This document shows positions 25,222 to 34,123 of a stretch of DNA of 34,490 nucleotides, piece by piece. The notes under the pieces were generated by a model that had not been told where the DNA came from, did no database searches, and worked only from the letters and a program-made list of their open reading frames with translations. Origin of the DNA: Clostridia bacterium (GTDB lineage Bacteria; Bacillota; Clostridia; Oscillospirales; CAG-272). The first letter of the stretch is position 1, and every line of letters begins with the position of its first letter. The position numbers and the translations under genes were made by a program. The stretch lies in NCBI GenBank assembly GCA_017503865.1, contig JAFVSI010000045.1, positions 1-34,490 on the forward strand, written 5' to 3'.

Positions 25222-26103
25222 ATGAACCTTTGTGATTTAAGAGAAATCAAACAAATAATGCAGATGTTCTCGCTCAATTTCAAAAAGGAATTCGGGCAGA
25301 ACTTTCTTACGGACAATATGGTCGTTGAGGACATTGCCGATATGTGTTGCGACTTCACGGCAAAAACGGTGCTTGAAATAGGTCCCGGAATCGGCTCGCT
25401 CACGCAGGAGCTTGCAAAGCGGTATGAAAACGTTGTGGCCTTTGAGATTGATAAGGGGCTTATTCCCGTTCTCAAATACACGCTTGGCTCTTATCCAAAC
25501 GTAAAGGTAATAAACGAGGATATTATGGAAGCAGACCTCAAAACCGTTCTCGCCCCTTATTTTGAAAAGGGCGGTGTTTCGGTCTGTGCAAATCTTCCTT
25601 ATTATATTACGACGCCGATACTTATGAAGCTTCTTGAGTCGGGACTTCCCTTTGACTACATTACGGTAATGGTTCAAAAAGAGGTTGCCGACAGACTTTG
25701 TGCTAAAACGGGTGGAAAGGATTGCGGTGCTATAACCTCAGTTCTTGCCTACTACGGCTCGGCAGAGATGCTTTTCCGCGTGAATGCAGACCGCTTCGTA
25801 CCGCCACCGAAGGTGGATTCGGCAGTTATGCGAATAAAGCTCTACCGAGAAGGCGAAAGACCTTATCACCCTAAAAGCGTAGATATGCTCTTCCGCACCA
25901 TCAAGGCGGCATTTGAGCAACGCAGAAAGACCTTGCCCAATTCCCTTTCAGCCTCGTTTTCAGAGCTTGATAAGGCAACACTGACGGGCATTGTAACCTC
26001 TCTCGGTCACTCCGAAAACATACGTGGAGAAAAGCTCACTATCGAAGAGTTTGTAGCTCTTTCGGACAGACTTTTTGAAGAGATAAACAAAAAAGATGCT
26101 TGA
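25222..26103 (+). CDS. rsmA: 16S rRNA dimethyladenosine transferase
   Basis: A 293-aa enzyme (RsmA/KsgA) that dimethylates the two adjacent adenosines in the helix 45 loop of 16S rRNA. FGQNFLTD (24-31), the SAM motif LEIGPGIGSLT (51-61), EIDKGL (75-80), and the catalytic NLPYYITTPI (124-133) are present. The N-terminal MNLCDLREIKQIM is the usual clostridial RsmA start, although the Shine-Dalgarno sequence is weak (TTAAAG). It begins 6 bases after ddl ends, and its stop lies within the terminator at 26091-26118, so it is the last gene of the 14-kb plus run. Confidence 0.95.
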   Translation: MNLCDLREIKQIMQMFSLNFKKEFGQNFLTDNMVVEDIADMCCDFTAKTVLEIGPGIGSLTQELAKRYENVVAFEIDKGLIPVLKYTLGSYPNVKVINEDIMEADLKTVLAPYFEKGGVSVCANLPYYITTPILMKLLESGLPFDYITVMVQKEVADRLCAKTGGKDCGAITSVLAYYGSAEMLFRVNADRFVPPPKVDSAVMRIKLYREGERPYHPKSVDMLFRTIKAAFEQRRKTLPNSLSASFSELDKATLTGIVTSLGHSENIRGEKLTIEEFVALSDRLFEEINKKDA

Positions 26104-26118
26104 AATCAAGCATCTTTT
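26091..26118. terminator. Terminator closing the plus run, overlapping the rsmA stop
   Basis: AAAAGATGCTTG, loop AAAT, CAAGCATCTTTT, then a T-run on the plus strand. The stop codon of rsmA (26101-26103) lies in the stem. The A-run on the left makes it work for the convergent regulator gene as well. Confidence 0.9.
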
Positions 26119-26654
26119 TATTTTTCATTATTGTTTTTAAGTACCCTTGTGGCAAACTCGACAAGCTTCTCGCGGAGCCATTCGGGCTTGATTATCGTAA
26201 TATCCGAGCCCGAAACGAAGATAAGGCTAAGGAAGTTGTCAATGTGATAAAACTCGCAGTTGTAAACGTCCTTTTCCTCTCGGTTTAAAATAAATCTTCT
26301 TAAATTCATAACCGTTAGCTTGTCCTTGATTCTAAGCTGTGCGGTATAAGGAAGTCTTAGCTGAAGCTCGTTCACGTCAGTTCGCATCTGCTCCTCGACC
26401 GTTGAAACAAGGTCTACGTATTCCGCCTCGTTGTTTTCATTTGTAGTAGGAAGGTCAAAAGGCTCGGTATAAAAATAGCCTCTGTGTGCAGATGAATATT
26501 TGAGAGGGGCACCAAGCTCGTTTTTTAGCATCTCAAAATCTCTTTGTGCCTGTCTTTGAGATATTCCGAATTTTTCCACCTCGTGAATCGAGTTTGGATA
26601 GCAACCCGACTCTATCTTTTTATGAAGCCACTGTATTCTCGTGTAAGCACTCAT
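26118..26654 (-). CDS. WYL-type transcriptional regulator, short form
   Basis: A 178-aa predicted DNA-binding regulator. Residues 1-60 form a DeoR-type helix-turn-helix (MSAYTRIQWLHKKIESGCYPN, then FGISQRQAQRDFEMLKNELGAPL) followed by YSSAHRGYFYTEPFDLPT, the standard lead-in of WYL-domain regulators. The C-terminus (ITIIKPEWLREKLVEFATRVL) matches the WCX end. The central part is much shorter than in 300-aa WYL proteins and I do not see the W-Y-L core, so the ligand-binding domain is reduced. The ATG overlaps the stop of the upstream membrane protein by 4 nt, which suggests the two work together. The ligand and targets are unknown. Confidence 0.75.
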   Translation of the reverse strand: MSAYTRIQWLHKKIESGCYPNSIHEVEKFGISQRQAQRDFEMLKNELGAPLKYSSAHRGYFYTEPFDLPTTNENNEAEYVDLVSTVEEQMRTDVNELQLRLPYTAQLRIKDKLTVMNLRRFILNREEKDVYNCEFYHIDNFLSLIFVSGSDITIIKPEWLREKLVEFATRVLKNNNEK

Positions 26655-27520
26655 AGCTCTTTCTCCGTTTCGTCAGGATTCGCTACGGGGGGCAATTCTT
26701 CCTCAGCATCTGCAACCTCGCATAAAGCAAAGGAAACCAGTCTTACGGCAGTATACAAGAAAAGCATTAAAATTACTATATCGTAATTCAGATAATCATA
26801 ATCTGCCATTCCAAGTGCAAAATATTTAATTATGGAAGGCACGGTCTCAAGGCCGCTGAAAAAGACAGCCGCAAAAAGTGAAAAAATATAAATAGGCTTA
26901 TTTATCTTAACTAAAAACCTTCTGAATTCACAGACAAGGAAAAGCATCAAAGAAATAAGAGCCAAGTGAAGATGTGTCTTATCGGGTGAATTCATTGGCA
27001 CGTAAATATTAAAATAGGTTATTGCAAGGATAGAGACCAACCAAACTATTATTCCAAACCCGAGCACGACCTGGGCAGGTCTTACAGATTCACTGCCAAA
27101 GATATTCATAGCGAAATAGATTATCGCCATAAGTGATGAGATTTTTATGAGAAGGTCAAGCACAACCGACACGTTAACAAATTCGGTCGAATTTATCATT
27201 CCCACAAAAAATGACAAAAATCCGAACATGACACAGGCACTTACTATCTTCTGCGGAGCATTTTCCTCTTTTGAATCGAAGCAAACAAGTCCTTTTTTTG
27301 AGATAAACGCAACAACTGCAAAGAAAATGACCGACAAAACGCAAACAGCGTACAAGATTTTTGGCAACGCACTGTTTGTGTAATATCCTACTCCTTCGCT
27401 GAGATAATCATAGAAAAAAGCAAGACAAAACGTTCTGAGTGCCACAGCTATAGCTGTGAGAACAACTGTCGTAAAGGCACATATTTTTATTGTTTTTTTA
27501 TCGAGAGAACCGAGATTCAT
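26651..27520 (-). CDS. Polytopic membrane protein of unknown function
   Basis: A 289-aa hydrophobic protein with about eight predicted membrane helices and no motif I recognise. It ends in a short acidic tail (DAEEELPPVANPDETEKEL), which is in the cytoplasm or outside depending on helix count. The ATG has GGGAG 9 bases upstream. Its stop overlaps the start of the WYL-type regulator by 4 nt, so the two are an operon; the membrane protein could be a sensor or a target of the regulator, which is inference. The upstream 120 bases are AT-rich and include TATAAT, but the matching -35 is unconvincing. Confidence 0.65.
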   Translation of the reverse strand: MNLGSLDKKTIKICAFTTVVLTAIAVALRTFCLAFFYDYLSEGVGYYTNSALPKILYAVCVLSVIFFAVVAFISKKGLVCFDSKEENAPQKIVSACVMFGFLSFFVGMINSTEFVNVSVVLDLLIKISSLMAIIYFAMNIFGSESVRPAQVVLGFGIIVWLVSILAITYFNIYVPMNSPDKTHLHLALISLMLFLVCEFRRFLVKINKPIYIFSLFAAVFFSGLETVPSIIKYFALGMADYDYLNYDIVILMLFLYTAVRLVSFALCEVADAEEELPPVANPDETEKEL

Positions 27521-27639
27521 AAAGAAGCTCCCTTCAAACGCATAACGTAATTTTTTAAAATGTCCATTCTTTCATATATATTATACACGTCAATTTTGAA
27601 CGCTTTGTAAACAAACAGGACAATTTATATAAAAAAATA

Positions 27640-27666
27640 AAAAATGACGCCAAAGGCGTCATTTTT
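27640..27666 (-). terminator. Terminator of RNase P RNA
   Basis: AAAAATGACGCC, loop of three, GGCGTCATTTTT, immediately after the 3' end of rnpB; the T-run follows on the minus strand. Confidence 0.9.
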
Positions 27667-27667
27667 T

Positions 27668-28050
27668 ACTCCATCTATAAGCCGGGTTCTGTAATCGACG
27701 GTCATCAATCTTCGCTTGCCGTCACCGACAAGCTTCGGCTCTCGCCGTGCCACCCGAGGACATACGTCGGGCAAACGGTCCTCATACGGTGTTGCTTCGG
27801 ATAGGGTTTACAGCGGACCTATGTTACCATAGGAACGGGTGAGCTCTTACCTCGCCTTTCCATCCTTACCTCAAGCATTTGAAAAATCCCCAGAGAGAAT
27901 TTCCCAGAATAGCTCAAAGCGGTTTATTTCTGTTGCACTTTCCCGACAGTCACCTGTGGCTGACGTTATCAGCTATCCTGCCCTGTGAAGCCCGGACTTT
28001 CCTCACGGTAATACCTTTCGGCAACATACCGCGCGACCGTCCGATGAAGT
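27668..28050 (-). ncRNA. rnpB: RNase P RNA
   Basis: The RNA of the ribozyme that removes tRNA 5' leaders. On the minus strand the universally conserved core segments are clear: GAGGAAAGTCCGGGCT near the 5' end (28004-27989) and ACAGAACCCGGCTTA near the 3' end (27692-27678), which together form the P4 region. GC-rich hairpin arms lie between them. The total is about 380 nt, as expected for a clostridial RNase P RNA. The 5' end is set about 7 bases from the -10 box and the 3' end at the terminator; both are approximate. It is flanked by thiT upstream and the membrane protein gene downstream. Confidence 0.95.
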
Positions 28051-28056
28051 GATATT

Positions 28057-28086
28057 ATTTTAACACATATCCCTATGCTTTGTCAA
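28057..28086 (-). promoter_or_regulatory. rnpB: Promoter of rnpB
   Basis: On the minus strand, -35 TTGACA (28081-28086) and -10 TAAAAT (28057-28062) are separated by 18 bases, with TGT just before the -10. The -35 overlaps the region after the thiT stop. Confidence 0.85.
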
Positions 28087-28092
28087 GGATAT

Positions 28093-28761
28093 TCAGCTTT
28101 TCTTGATATAGCTTACCGCTGAAACGGGTGCTGCGACGATTGCCGTGATTATTATTTCGGGAATCATAAACAGTCCGTTATAGAAAATCGAATAAACGAG
28201 CGAGAGCATCTTACCGTCAAACACATCAAGCACGAGGTTTCCTATGCTGTAAAAGCCTTCCTGAGTGAAGAACCACTCTGCCCACGCTCCGTAGAAGATA
28301 TATCCCGAAACGATATGGCATATGTATCTTGCCGAAAGTGCGACTATAACGCCAAGAACGATGGCAAGTGTTTTATTTTTGATCTTATTTCTGAAAACAC
28401 CGCCAAGTGCGAGGAGCGTGTATGCAAGTAAATAGTCAATGAAAAGTATTGCTATTGCCGCCCAAAGCCCCATATAGTCTTCGCTTGAGGGTGTAAACAG
28501 TGCGATTATCGTTGAGCCCTTGCCAAGCAAAAGGTCCATAATTATCTGTATGCACGAATAAGCAAAGGAAACGAAAAATCCCCATTTTACCCCGTACATA
28601 TAGGAAATGAGCACGATAGGAAGCATACTTGCAACGGTAAATCCGCCGCCGAAGGGCAAATTAAGAAAAGGAATGTACGCACAGACAAGTGCGAGCACGG
28701 TTGCCATAGCCAGCATCATTGCAGACGTTGTAAGGCGTTTTACGTTTGTTGTTTTTGTCAT
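28093..28761 (-). CDS. thiT: Thiamine ECF transporter substrate-binding subunit ThiT
   Basis: A 222-aa membrane protein with about six helices, the size of ECF S-components. FLNLPFGGGFTVASMLPIVLISYMYGVKWGF is the conserved first loop/helix block of ThiT, and WAEWFFTQEGFYS near residues 165-177 supplies aromatic residues at the thiamine site. It binds thiamine outside and works with a shared ECF module (EcfA/A'/T) not in this window. The ATG at 28759-28761 has TTTTTTGGAGGT with a 5-base gap; a TTG four codons earlier overlaps that site. A TPP riboswitch and terminator precede it, which supports the thiamine assignment. Confidence 0.92.
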   Translation of the reverse strand: MTKTTNVKRLTTSAMMLAMATVLALVCAYIPFLNLPFGGGFTVASMLPIVLISYMYGVKWGFFVSFAYSCIQIIMDLLLGKGSTIIALFTPSSEDYMGLWAAIAILFIDYLLAYTLLALGGVFRNKIKNKTLAIVLGVIVALSARYICHIVSGYIFYGAWAEWFFTQEGFYSIGNLVLDVFDGKMLSLVYSIFYNGLFMIPEIIITAIVAAPVSAVSYIKKS

Positions 28762-28787
28762 AACGACCTCCAAAAAAGAATTTAAAA

Positions 28788-28811
28788 AACCGCACGGAAA
28801 TCCGTGCGGTT
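28788..28811 (-). terminator. Riboswitch expression-platform terminator
   Basis: AACCGCACGGA/TCCGTGCGGTT hairpin followed by TTTTTT on the minus strand, between the TPP aptamer and the thiT ribosome site. With TPP bound it should stop transcription. Confidence 0.88.
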
Positions 28812-28833
28812 CAAGCTCTTTTCTGTATGCATC

Positions 28834-28926
28834 CAGAAATTGATATCTCCCTACGCCGGCATTATCCGTATCAGGTTAAAGGGTTTGGCCATTACCATCT
28901 CAGCCTTACGGCACCCCTGATTTCTA
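28834..28926 (-). promoter_or_regulatory. TPP riboswitch (THI element)
   Basis: On the minus strand, GGGGTGC, GCTGAGA, ACCCTTTAACCTGAT and GGATAATGCCGGCGTAGGGA occur in order, the universal core of the thiamine pyrophosphate aptamer, with P1 closed by GAAAT/ATTTC. It lies 5' of the terminator and thiT and would repress the transporter when thiamine pyrophosphate is plentiful. Confidence 0.96.
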
Positions 28927-28943
28927 TGCGGTTTTACGGTGTC

Positions 28944-28972
28944 ATTTTAGCACACCTGTTTTTATTTGTCAA
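28944..28972 (-). promoter_or_regulatory. Promoter of the TPP riboswitch-thiT transcript
   Basis: On the minus strand, -35 TTGACA (28967-28972), a 17-base spacer and -10 TAAAAT (28944-28949) with extended TGC. Confidence 0.85.
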
Positions 28973-28977
28973 TAGTT

Positions 28978-29835
28978 TTACTGCAAATATTTTGCACTGT
29001 CGCAAAGTGCGGCACCGATAACGGTTGCAAACTGCGAGTCCTCGGGGATAATAAAGTTTACTCCAAATTTTTCCTCGAGCCCCGTAAACGTTCTCGTCAC
29101 CGACTGAAGTGAGGTAAGATTTCCTGTGAGCACAACGTTCTTTATCCCATATGAGCGTGCCGCAAAGACCGAAAGCATCGCAATAGTCTCTGCTACCATA
29201 TTGGAGATACCGAGTGCAATATCTGAAGGAGTAGCAAGGTCGGAAAGCTTTCCAAAATTCGATGCTGTAATATCCTCGTTTATCTGGAAATTATTATCAG
29301 CCGAAATATCCTTAATGCGAAGGTCGACGTTATCAAGGTTACCGTCAAGCGCGAGCTGTTCAATATGCTCAACGTTGTCAACTCCAAGTATCTTTTTGGA
29401 AAGTCCTATAAGCGTACCGCCGCCGACTCCCGTACCGCCAAGATATTTTACAGCCGTTGACTCTCCGTTTTTCTTAACGCTGATAAGTGCAGTTCCCGTT
29501 CCCATACTTACGACGATAGCCTCGTCAAGCTGCGAGAGATAAAGTCCGCCAAGACCAACGCTCGCAAACTCAGATACCTTTATGCAATTCAGCCCATATA
29601 TAGGCTTGTCGATAAATGACGAACCAACGCCCGTCATAAGCACTCTGTCTATTTCACCGAGTTCTATTCCGTTTTCAAGAGTAAATTTACCGAAAGCACC
29701 GTAAACCGAGGTAAGTGCATCCGCCGCCTTTACGAAAATAGGGGGGATGAGACTTTGTTTTCCCTCGTTATCGGTTTTTATTCCTACGATCTTGGTGGTA
29801 CTTCCACCGATGTCAATTCCTATAACAGTTCGCAT
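28978..29835 (-). CDS. coaW: Type II pantothenate kinase
   Basis: A 285-aa ASKHA-fold kinase that phosphorylates pantothenate, the first step of CoA synthesis. The phosphate-1 motif GIDIGGSTTKIVG is at residues 5-17, MGTGTALISV at about 108-117, and GGTGVGGGTLIGLSKKI follows. The C-terminal LTGNLTSLQSV and the DSQFATVIGAALC end are typical of CoaW, which is resistant to CoA feedback in staphylococci. The ATG has CGGAGGT 5 bases upstream. It has its own promoter and is followed by the thiT promoter region. CoaE, the last enzyme of the pathway, is at 16160-16762. Confidence 0.92.
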   Translation of the reverse strand: MRTVIGIDIGGSTTKIVGIKTDNEGKQSLIPPIFVKAADALTSVYGAFGKFTLENGIELGEIDRVLMTGVGSSFIDKPIYGLNCIKVSEFASVGLGGLYLSQLDEAIVVSMGTGTALISVKKNGESTAVKYLGGTGVGGGTLIGLSKKILGVDNVEHIEQLALDGNLDNVDLRIKDISADNNFQINEDITASNFGKLSDLATPSDIALGISNMVAETIAMLSVFAARSYGIKNVVLTGNLTSLQSVTRTFTGLEEKFGVNFIIPEDSQFATVIGAALCDSAKYLQ

Positions 29836-29863
29836 TTTTACCTCCGAACGATTATTTTAAGTC

Positions 29864-29892
29864 ATTATAGCATTACTTGGAGAAAAAATCAA
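29864..29892 (-). promoter_or_regulatory. coaW: Promoter of coaW
   Basis: On the minus strand, -35 TTGATT (29887-29892), a 17-base spacer and -10 TATAAT (29864-29869) with extended TGC. The -35 box overlaps the end of tmcAL. Confidence 0.8.
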
Positions 29893-31079
29893 GTAATATA
29901 CGGCTTTTTCTTAATATACGAGCCGGGCGAAGTGGGAATACCTCGACAAAGGCCGAATATCATATCAAGCTTAGAACTAAGCTGTGCCTGTCTCTTTGCC
30001 GCCTCGTCAGGCAATTCGAAGGCGTCTGCGGGCTTGGTTACGACAGTAATTCTCTCTCCCTTTCGTTTTGTGCTTGAAAGAAGCTCCCGCCCCTGCTCGT
30101 TTGCCGCCAAAAGAAGTGTGTAGGCGGGGAGAGACGGTGCAAAAACGTCCTCGGGGTGAACTCCGCACATACCGAAAAGTACTGCACGGCGAAGCTTTGC
30201 GTCGGTATATCTCTTTGTGGAAAGCAAATACCAAAAATCCGAAGGCATTTCGCAGCTGCGAGCGGTATTTTGAATTCTCTCAAATATACCGCCCTCACAC
30301 TCGGCAAAATCTTCTTCCGTATTTTTTTCAAAGAGTCTATAATGCATTATCGCAAATTCACCGAATTTGTTTTGTTCGGTTATCTCTCCGTTTCTCTTTG
30401 CCTTAAGGAGCAGCTCATAGCTTCTTTCGGGTACGCTGCCCTTCACAAGCTCAATATCCACACACTTTTCGAGCACGTTCCTTATAGCCATAGCAGAGTC
30501 GAAGGAGCCGGCTGTAATTTCTTTTTGACGAAAAGCACTTCCCTCTCTCTTTACAGTAACGAAATTGAGGTCAAGACCAAGCTTTTTTGCCGCCTTGATG
30601 TATTCAACACCAAGCAGCTCGTTAGAGGCAAGCTGTACACCGAATTCTCTTGCAATAAGCGAAATATATACCGATGCACTCTGCTCTCCCGACTCCAAAA
30701 AATAGTTGTAATTTTCCTTGAAATCGTCCGAGAGAGTGTAGTCTGCCACCTTTTTTAAAAGCTCGATGTCTCCGCTCTCAGAGCCGAAAATGACGGTGTC
30801 GCAAAATGACGACAAAACGTGTATTCCCGCAAGAGCAAAGCTCTCGGCAGATGCACTTGACCAAGGAAAAGGAAGCTCGAGTATAAGATCAGCTCCGCCC
30901 GAAATTGCTGCCTCGGCTCTTTCATATTTATCTACTACCGAAAGCTCGCCGCGTTGCGTAGCATTTCCGCTCATAGCACATACTACCGTGTCGGCACCGA
31001 GCTCTTTTGCACGTTTTATTAAATACTCGTGTCCGTTGTGAAACGGATTGAACTCCGACACAATACCGAAAACTGACAT
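29889..31079 (-). CDS. tmcAL: tRNA(Met) cytidine acetate ligase TmcAL
   Basis: A 396-aa nucleotidyltransferase-fold enzyme that uses acetate and ATP to make N4-acetylcytidine at position 34 of elongator tRNA-Met. The N-terminal GIVSEFNPFHNGHEYLIKRAK contains the HxGH motif (H14-x-x-H17), followed by VVCAMSGNATQRGELSVVDKYERA and LELPFPWSSASAESFA, all family-diagnostic. The C-terminal half is helical with the usual low similarity. The ATG has GGGGTGAG 4 bases upstream. It lies 84 bases downstream of valS in the same direction, with an intervening hairpin. Confidence 0.93.
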   Translation of the reverse strand: MSVFGIVSEFNPFHNGHEYLIKRAKELGADTVVCAMSGNATQRGELSVVDKYERAEAAISGGADLILELPFPWSSASAESFALAGIHVLSSFCDTVIFGSESGDIELLKKVADYTLSDDFKENYNYFLESGEQSASVYISLIAREFGVQLASNELLGVEYIKAAKKLGLDLNFVTVKREGSAFRQKEITAGSFDSAMAIRNVLEKCVDIELVKGSVPERSYELLLKAKRNGEITEQNKFGEFAIMHYRLFEKNTEEDFAECEGGIFERIQNTARSCEMPSDFWYLLSTKRYTDAKLRRAVLFGMCGVHPEDVFAPSLPAYTLLLAANEQGRELLSSTKRKGERITVVTKPADAFELPDEAAKRQAQLSSKLDMIFGLCRGIPTSPGSYIKKKPYIT

Positions 31080-31120
31080 ATACTCACCCCTGTTCTTTTG
31101 AAATTTCTAAAATTTTATAT

Positions 31121-31148
31121 GAGGGGAAGCCTATATAGCATTCCCCTC
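31121..31148 (-). terminator. Hairpin after valS
   Basis: GAGGGGAA and TTCCCCTC arms around CTATATAG-type inner sequence, in the 84-base gap between valS and tmcAL. The T-run on the minus strand is weak, so it may only attenuate. Confidence 0.6.
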
Positions 31149-31163
31149 TCAGTTTTTAAATAA

Positions 31164-33815
31164 TTATTTGAGCTTAGCAAGTGCAAGCTTTACACCCTCG
31201 AGCTTTTCAGCATAATTTGCGAGCTTTTCACGCTCTGCCGCAACAACGGCAGCAGGTGCCTTTGCAACGAAGCCCTCGTTTGAAAGCTTCTTTTCAAGTC
31301 TTTCTATCTCGCCTATAAGCTTCTTTTCTTCACCCTCAAGACGAGCCTTTTCCTTTTCGGTATCGATAATATCGGCAAGAGGCAAATAGATAGTTGCCGC
31401 ATCCGTAATAATCTGTACCGAGTCGTCAGCGGAAACAACGCCGCCAAAGTCAGCACCTATCTCAACCTCACTTGCAGATGCAAGACGTGCAAAGAAGATT
31501 GCCGTATCTTCATTAAAGGACTCGGTTGCCTTTGTCTCAATGTAAACCTTTGCCTTGCGTGAGGGCGGAACGTTCATCTCGCTACGGCGGTTTCTAATCG
31601 CCTTGATAGCAGAAATAACCTTGCCCATACGCTCAGCGTCGGTTGCATACTCAAACGCCTCGTTATACTTAGGATAAGAAGCTATCATAATGCTCTCGCA
31701 ATCGTTGGGAAGCACCCCGTAAATTTCCTCTGTAATAAATGGCATAAAGGGATGGAGAAGCTTGAGAATTCCCTCAAGCACGTAAACGAGTACGTTCTGA
31801 GCTACGATATTAGCCTCAGTTCCCTTTTCGTTAAGTCTTGCCTTTGAAAGCTCGATGTACCAGTCGCAGAATACGTCCCAAGTGAAATCGTAAAGTGAAG
31901 CGAGAGCAACGCCTACCTCAAATCTATCAAGTGCACTTGTAACACTTGCAACGAGATTATTGAACTCGTTAAGTATCCACTTATCCTCAAGCGCGAGTTT
32001 TTCGGTCTCGGGAAGCTTTACTTCATCAATAGTGAGGTTCATTCTTACAAATCTCGATGCGTTCCAAAGCTTGTTAGCAAAGTTTCTTGCCGCCTCGATC
32101 TTCTCATCGGAGAAACGCATATCGTTTCCGGGTGAGTTACCGGTAGCGAGAGCATAACGAAGTGCATCTGCACCGTACTTGTCGATTATCTCAAGAGGAT
32201 CTATACCGTTGCCAAGAGACTTTGACATCTTTCTGCCCTGTGCGTCTCTAACAAGACCGTGAATAAATACGGTCGAGAAGGGCTCCTTGCCCATGTGCTC
32301 AAGACCTGAGAATATCATTCTTGAAACCCAGAAAGTAATTATATCGTATCCCGTAACGAGTACGCTTGTAGGATAGTATTTCTTAAGGTCCTCAGTCTCA
32401 TCGGGCCATCCGAGAGTCGAGAAAGGCCAAAGTGCTGACGAGAACCAAGTGTCAAGCACGTCCTCATCCTGAACAACAGGGGAGCCGCAGTGAGGACACT
32501 TGTCGATATCGGTCTTTGAAACGGTGGTCTTACCGCACTCGGGATTCTGACAGTAAAATGCGGGTATGCGGTGTCCCCACCAAAGCTGACGGGAAATACA
32601 CCAGTCAAGGATATTATTCATCCAGTTAAAGTAGTTCTTCGAGAAACGCTCGGGAACAAACTTTACAGTTCCCTCTTCAACAACCTTTATAGCAGGCTCT
32701 GCGAGGGGCTTCATCTTAACGAACCACTGGTCGCTTGTCATAGGCTCAACAACTGTTCCGCAGCGGTAGCAAACGCCAACGTTATGAGGATGAGGAACGG
32801 TCTTTATAAGATAGCCCTCTGCCTCAAGGTCAGCTATGAGTGCCTTTCGGCAAGCGTATCTGTCCATTCCCTCGTATTTACCCGCACCTGCGTTCATAGT
32901 CGCATCGTCATTCATAACCTTTATCTGCTCAAGACCGTGACGCTGACCTACAAGGAAGTCGTTGGGGTCGTGTGCGGGGGTTATCTTAACGCAACCCGTA
33001 CCGAAGCCTATCTCAACGTAATCGTCAGCAATTACGGGAATCTCTCTGCCAACGAGAGGAAGAATGAGAGTCTTGCCGATAAGATGCTTTGTAGCCTCGT
33101 CCTCGGGGTTGACGGCAACAGCGGTATCGCCGAACATTGTTTCGGGACGTGTTGTAGCAATCTCAACAAAACCGTCCTCGCCCTTTATCGGATACTTGAT
33201 GTGCCAGAACGAACCGTCCATATCCTTGTATTCTACCTCGGCATCGGAAAGTGCCGTAAGGCAGTTAGGACACCAGTTGATTATACGGTAGCCTCGGTAG
33301 ATAAGCCCCTTATCGTAAAGGTTTACGAAGACCTCACGAACTGCACGTGAGCAGCCCTCGTCAAAGGTGAAACGCTGACGAGTCCAGTCGCAAGATGTAC
33401 CGAGCTTTTTGAGCTGACTTGTTATTCTATTCTCATATTTATCCTTCCAAGCCCAAACTCTCTCGAGGAATTTCTCACGGCCGAGATCGTATCTCGAGAG
33501 TCCCTCTTCCTCACGAAGTCTCTCCTCAACCTTTATCTGCGTTGCGATTCCTGCGTGGTCGGTGCCGGGCACCCAAAGGGTATTGAAGCCCTGCATTCTC
33601 TTATATCTTACGAGGATATCCTGAAGAGTATCGTCAAGGGCGTGTCCCATATGGAGCTGTCCCGTTACGTTTGGGGGCGGGATAACTACCGAAAAGGTAG
33701 GTGCAGTGCTCTTAGGATCGGGCGTAAAGTAGCCCTTCTCACACCAATTTTTGTATATCTTGTCCTCAAACTCAGAGGGAGAATATACCTTTGGCAACTC
33801 GTTGTAAGAATTCAT
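31164..33815 (-). CDS. valS: Valyl-tRNA synthetase
   Basis: An 883-aa class I synthetase that charges tRNA-Val and edits mis-charged threonine. The HIGH motif is H55-M-G-H58 in [16 protein letters not shown], and KMSKS is at residues 529-533 in [11 protein letters not shown]. The CP1 editing domain lies between, with [16 protein letters not shown] and [16 protein letters not shown] zinc-ribbon set (CQNPEC...CPHC) sits before the [20 protein letters not shown] block. The C-terminal 60 residues form the ValRS coiled coil. Length is normal and no frameshift is seen. The ATG has AAGGAG 8 bases upstream. A valine-specific T-box leader controls it. Confidence 0.98.
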   Translation of the reverse strand: MNSYNELPKVYSPSEFEDKIYKNWCEKGYFTPDPKSTAPTFSVVIPPPNVTGQLHMGHALDDTLQDILVRYKRMQGFNTLWVPGTDHAGIATQIKVEERLREEEGLSRYDLGREKFLERVWAWKDKYENRITSQLKKLGTSCDWTRQRFTFDEGCSRAVREVFVNLYDKGLIYRGYRIINWCPNCLTALSDAEVEYKDMDGSFWHIKYPIKGEDGFVEIATTRPETMFGDTAVAVNPEDEATKHLIGKTLILPLVGREIPVIADDYVEIGFGTGCVKITPAHDPNDFLVGQRHGLEQIKVMNDDATMNAGAGKYEGMDRYACRKALIADLEAEGYLIKTVPHPHNVGVCYRCGTVVEPMTSDQWFVKMKPLAEPAIKVVEEGTVKFVPERFSKNYFNWMNNILDWCISRQLWWGHRIPAFYCQNPECGKTTVSKTDIDKCPHCGSPVVQDEDVLDTWFSSALWPFSTLGWPDETEDLKKYYPTSVLVTGYDIITFWVSRMIFSGLEHMGKEPFSTVFIHGLVRDAQGRKMSKSLGNGIDPLEIIDKYGADALRYALATGNSPGNDMRFSDEKIEAARNFANKLWNASRFVRMNLTIDEVKLPETEKLALEDKWILNEFNNLVASVTSALDRFEVGVALASLYDFTWDVFCDWYIELSKARLNEKGTEANIVAQNVLVYVLEGILKLLHPFMPFITEEIYGVLPNDCESIMIASYPKYNEAFEYATDAERMGKVISAIKAIRNRRSEMNVPPSRKAKVYIETKATESFNEDTAIFFARLASASEVEIGADFGGVVSADDSVQIITDAATIYLPLADIIDTEKEKARLEGEEKKLIGEIERLEKKLSNEGFVAKAPAAVVAAEREKLANYAEKLEGVKLALAKLK

Positions 33816-33854
33816 AATCTATCTCCTTAAAAAAATATAATCAAAAATAAAAAA

Positions 33855-33879
33855 CACGCCCTGAAAATATCAGGACGTG
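33855..33879 (-). terminator. T-box terminator before valS
   Basis: On the minus strand CACGTCCTGA, loop, TCAGGGCGTG followed by TTTTTT. It competes with the antiterminator formed with the GGTACCGCG T-box segment. Confidence 0.88.
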
Positions 33880-34070
33880 GAATACGCGGTACCACCTGAT
33901 TTTGCATTAAAAATGCACCCTCAAAAAGCTATAACGGAGCCACCGTCACGGACTACTCGGTAAAAATTCACCCGCACCGCTCGCAGACGACTTCGGGGCA
34001 ACACGCATCGGACTCGCACCAACCGTCCGCTCTCTGCACACAGCACTTCCCTTACTACTTCTGTTCAAAG
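33855..34070 (-). promoter_or_regulatory. T-box leader of valS, specifier GUC (Val)
   Basis: On the minus strand the conserved T-box segment AGGTGGTACCGCG (about 33885-33898) precedes the terminator, and a long stem I lies upstream with GAGAGCGGACGGTTGGTGCGAG. The specifier region reads GAA-GTC at 33994-33989; the next triplet is also GTC, and both code for valine. Uncharged tRNA-Val would favour the antiterminator and raise valS expression. Ends are approximate. Confidence 0.93.
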
Positions 34071-34090
34071 CGTTTTTTTGATATACCACA

Positions 34091-34116
34091 AGAAGCACGG
34101 ACTTGTCCGTGCTTCT
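34091..34116. terminator. Perfect 11-bp hairpin between tRNA-Thr and the valS T-box
   Basis: AGAAGCACGGA, loop CTTG, TCCGTGCTTCT. It lies 8 bases past the tRNA 3' end. Neither strand has a good T-run after it, so it may be a processing or weak termination element rather than a true terminator. Confidence 0.55.
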
Positions 34117-34123
34117 CAGTGTT

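Noticed and set aside
27668-28050. CRISPR-like palindrome-rich region
   Set aside because: The repeats and hairpins are those of RNase P RNA, with both conserved P4 segments present; no regular spacers.
28834-28926. Possible small gene before thiT
   Set aside because: The sequence is the TPP aptamer; no ribosome site or usable frame.
30156-30758. 200-aa open frame on the plus strand
   Set aside because: Antisense to tmcAL, with no domain and no ribosome site.
32571-33350. 259-aa open frame on the plus strand
   Set aside because: Antisense to valS. It follows the reverse complement of a highly conserved synthetase and has no ribosome site or known domain.
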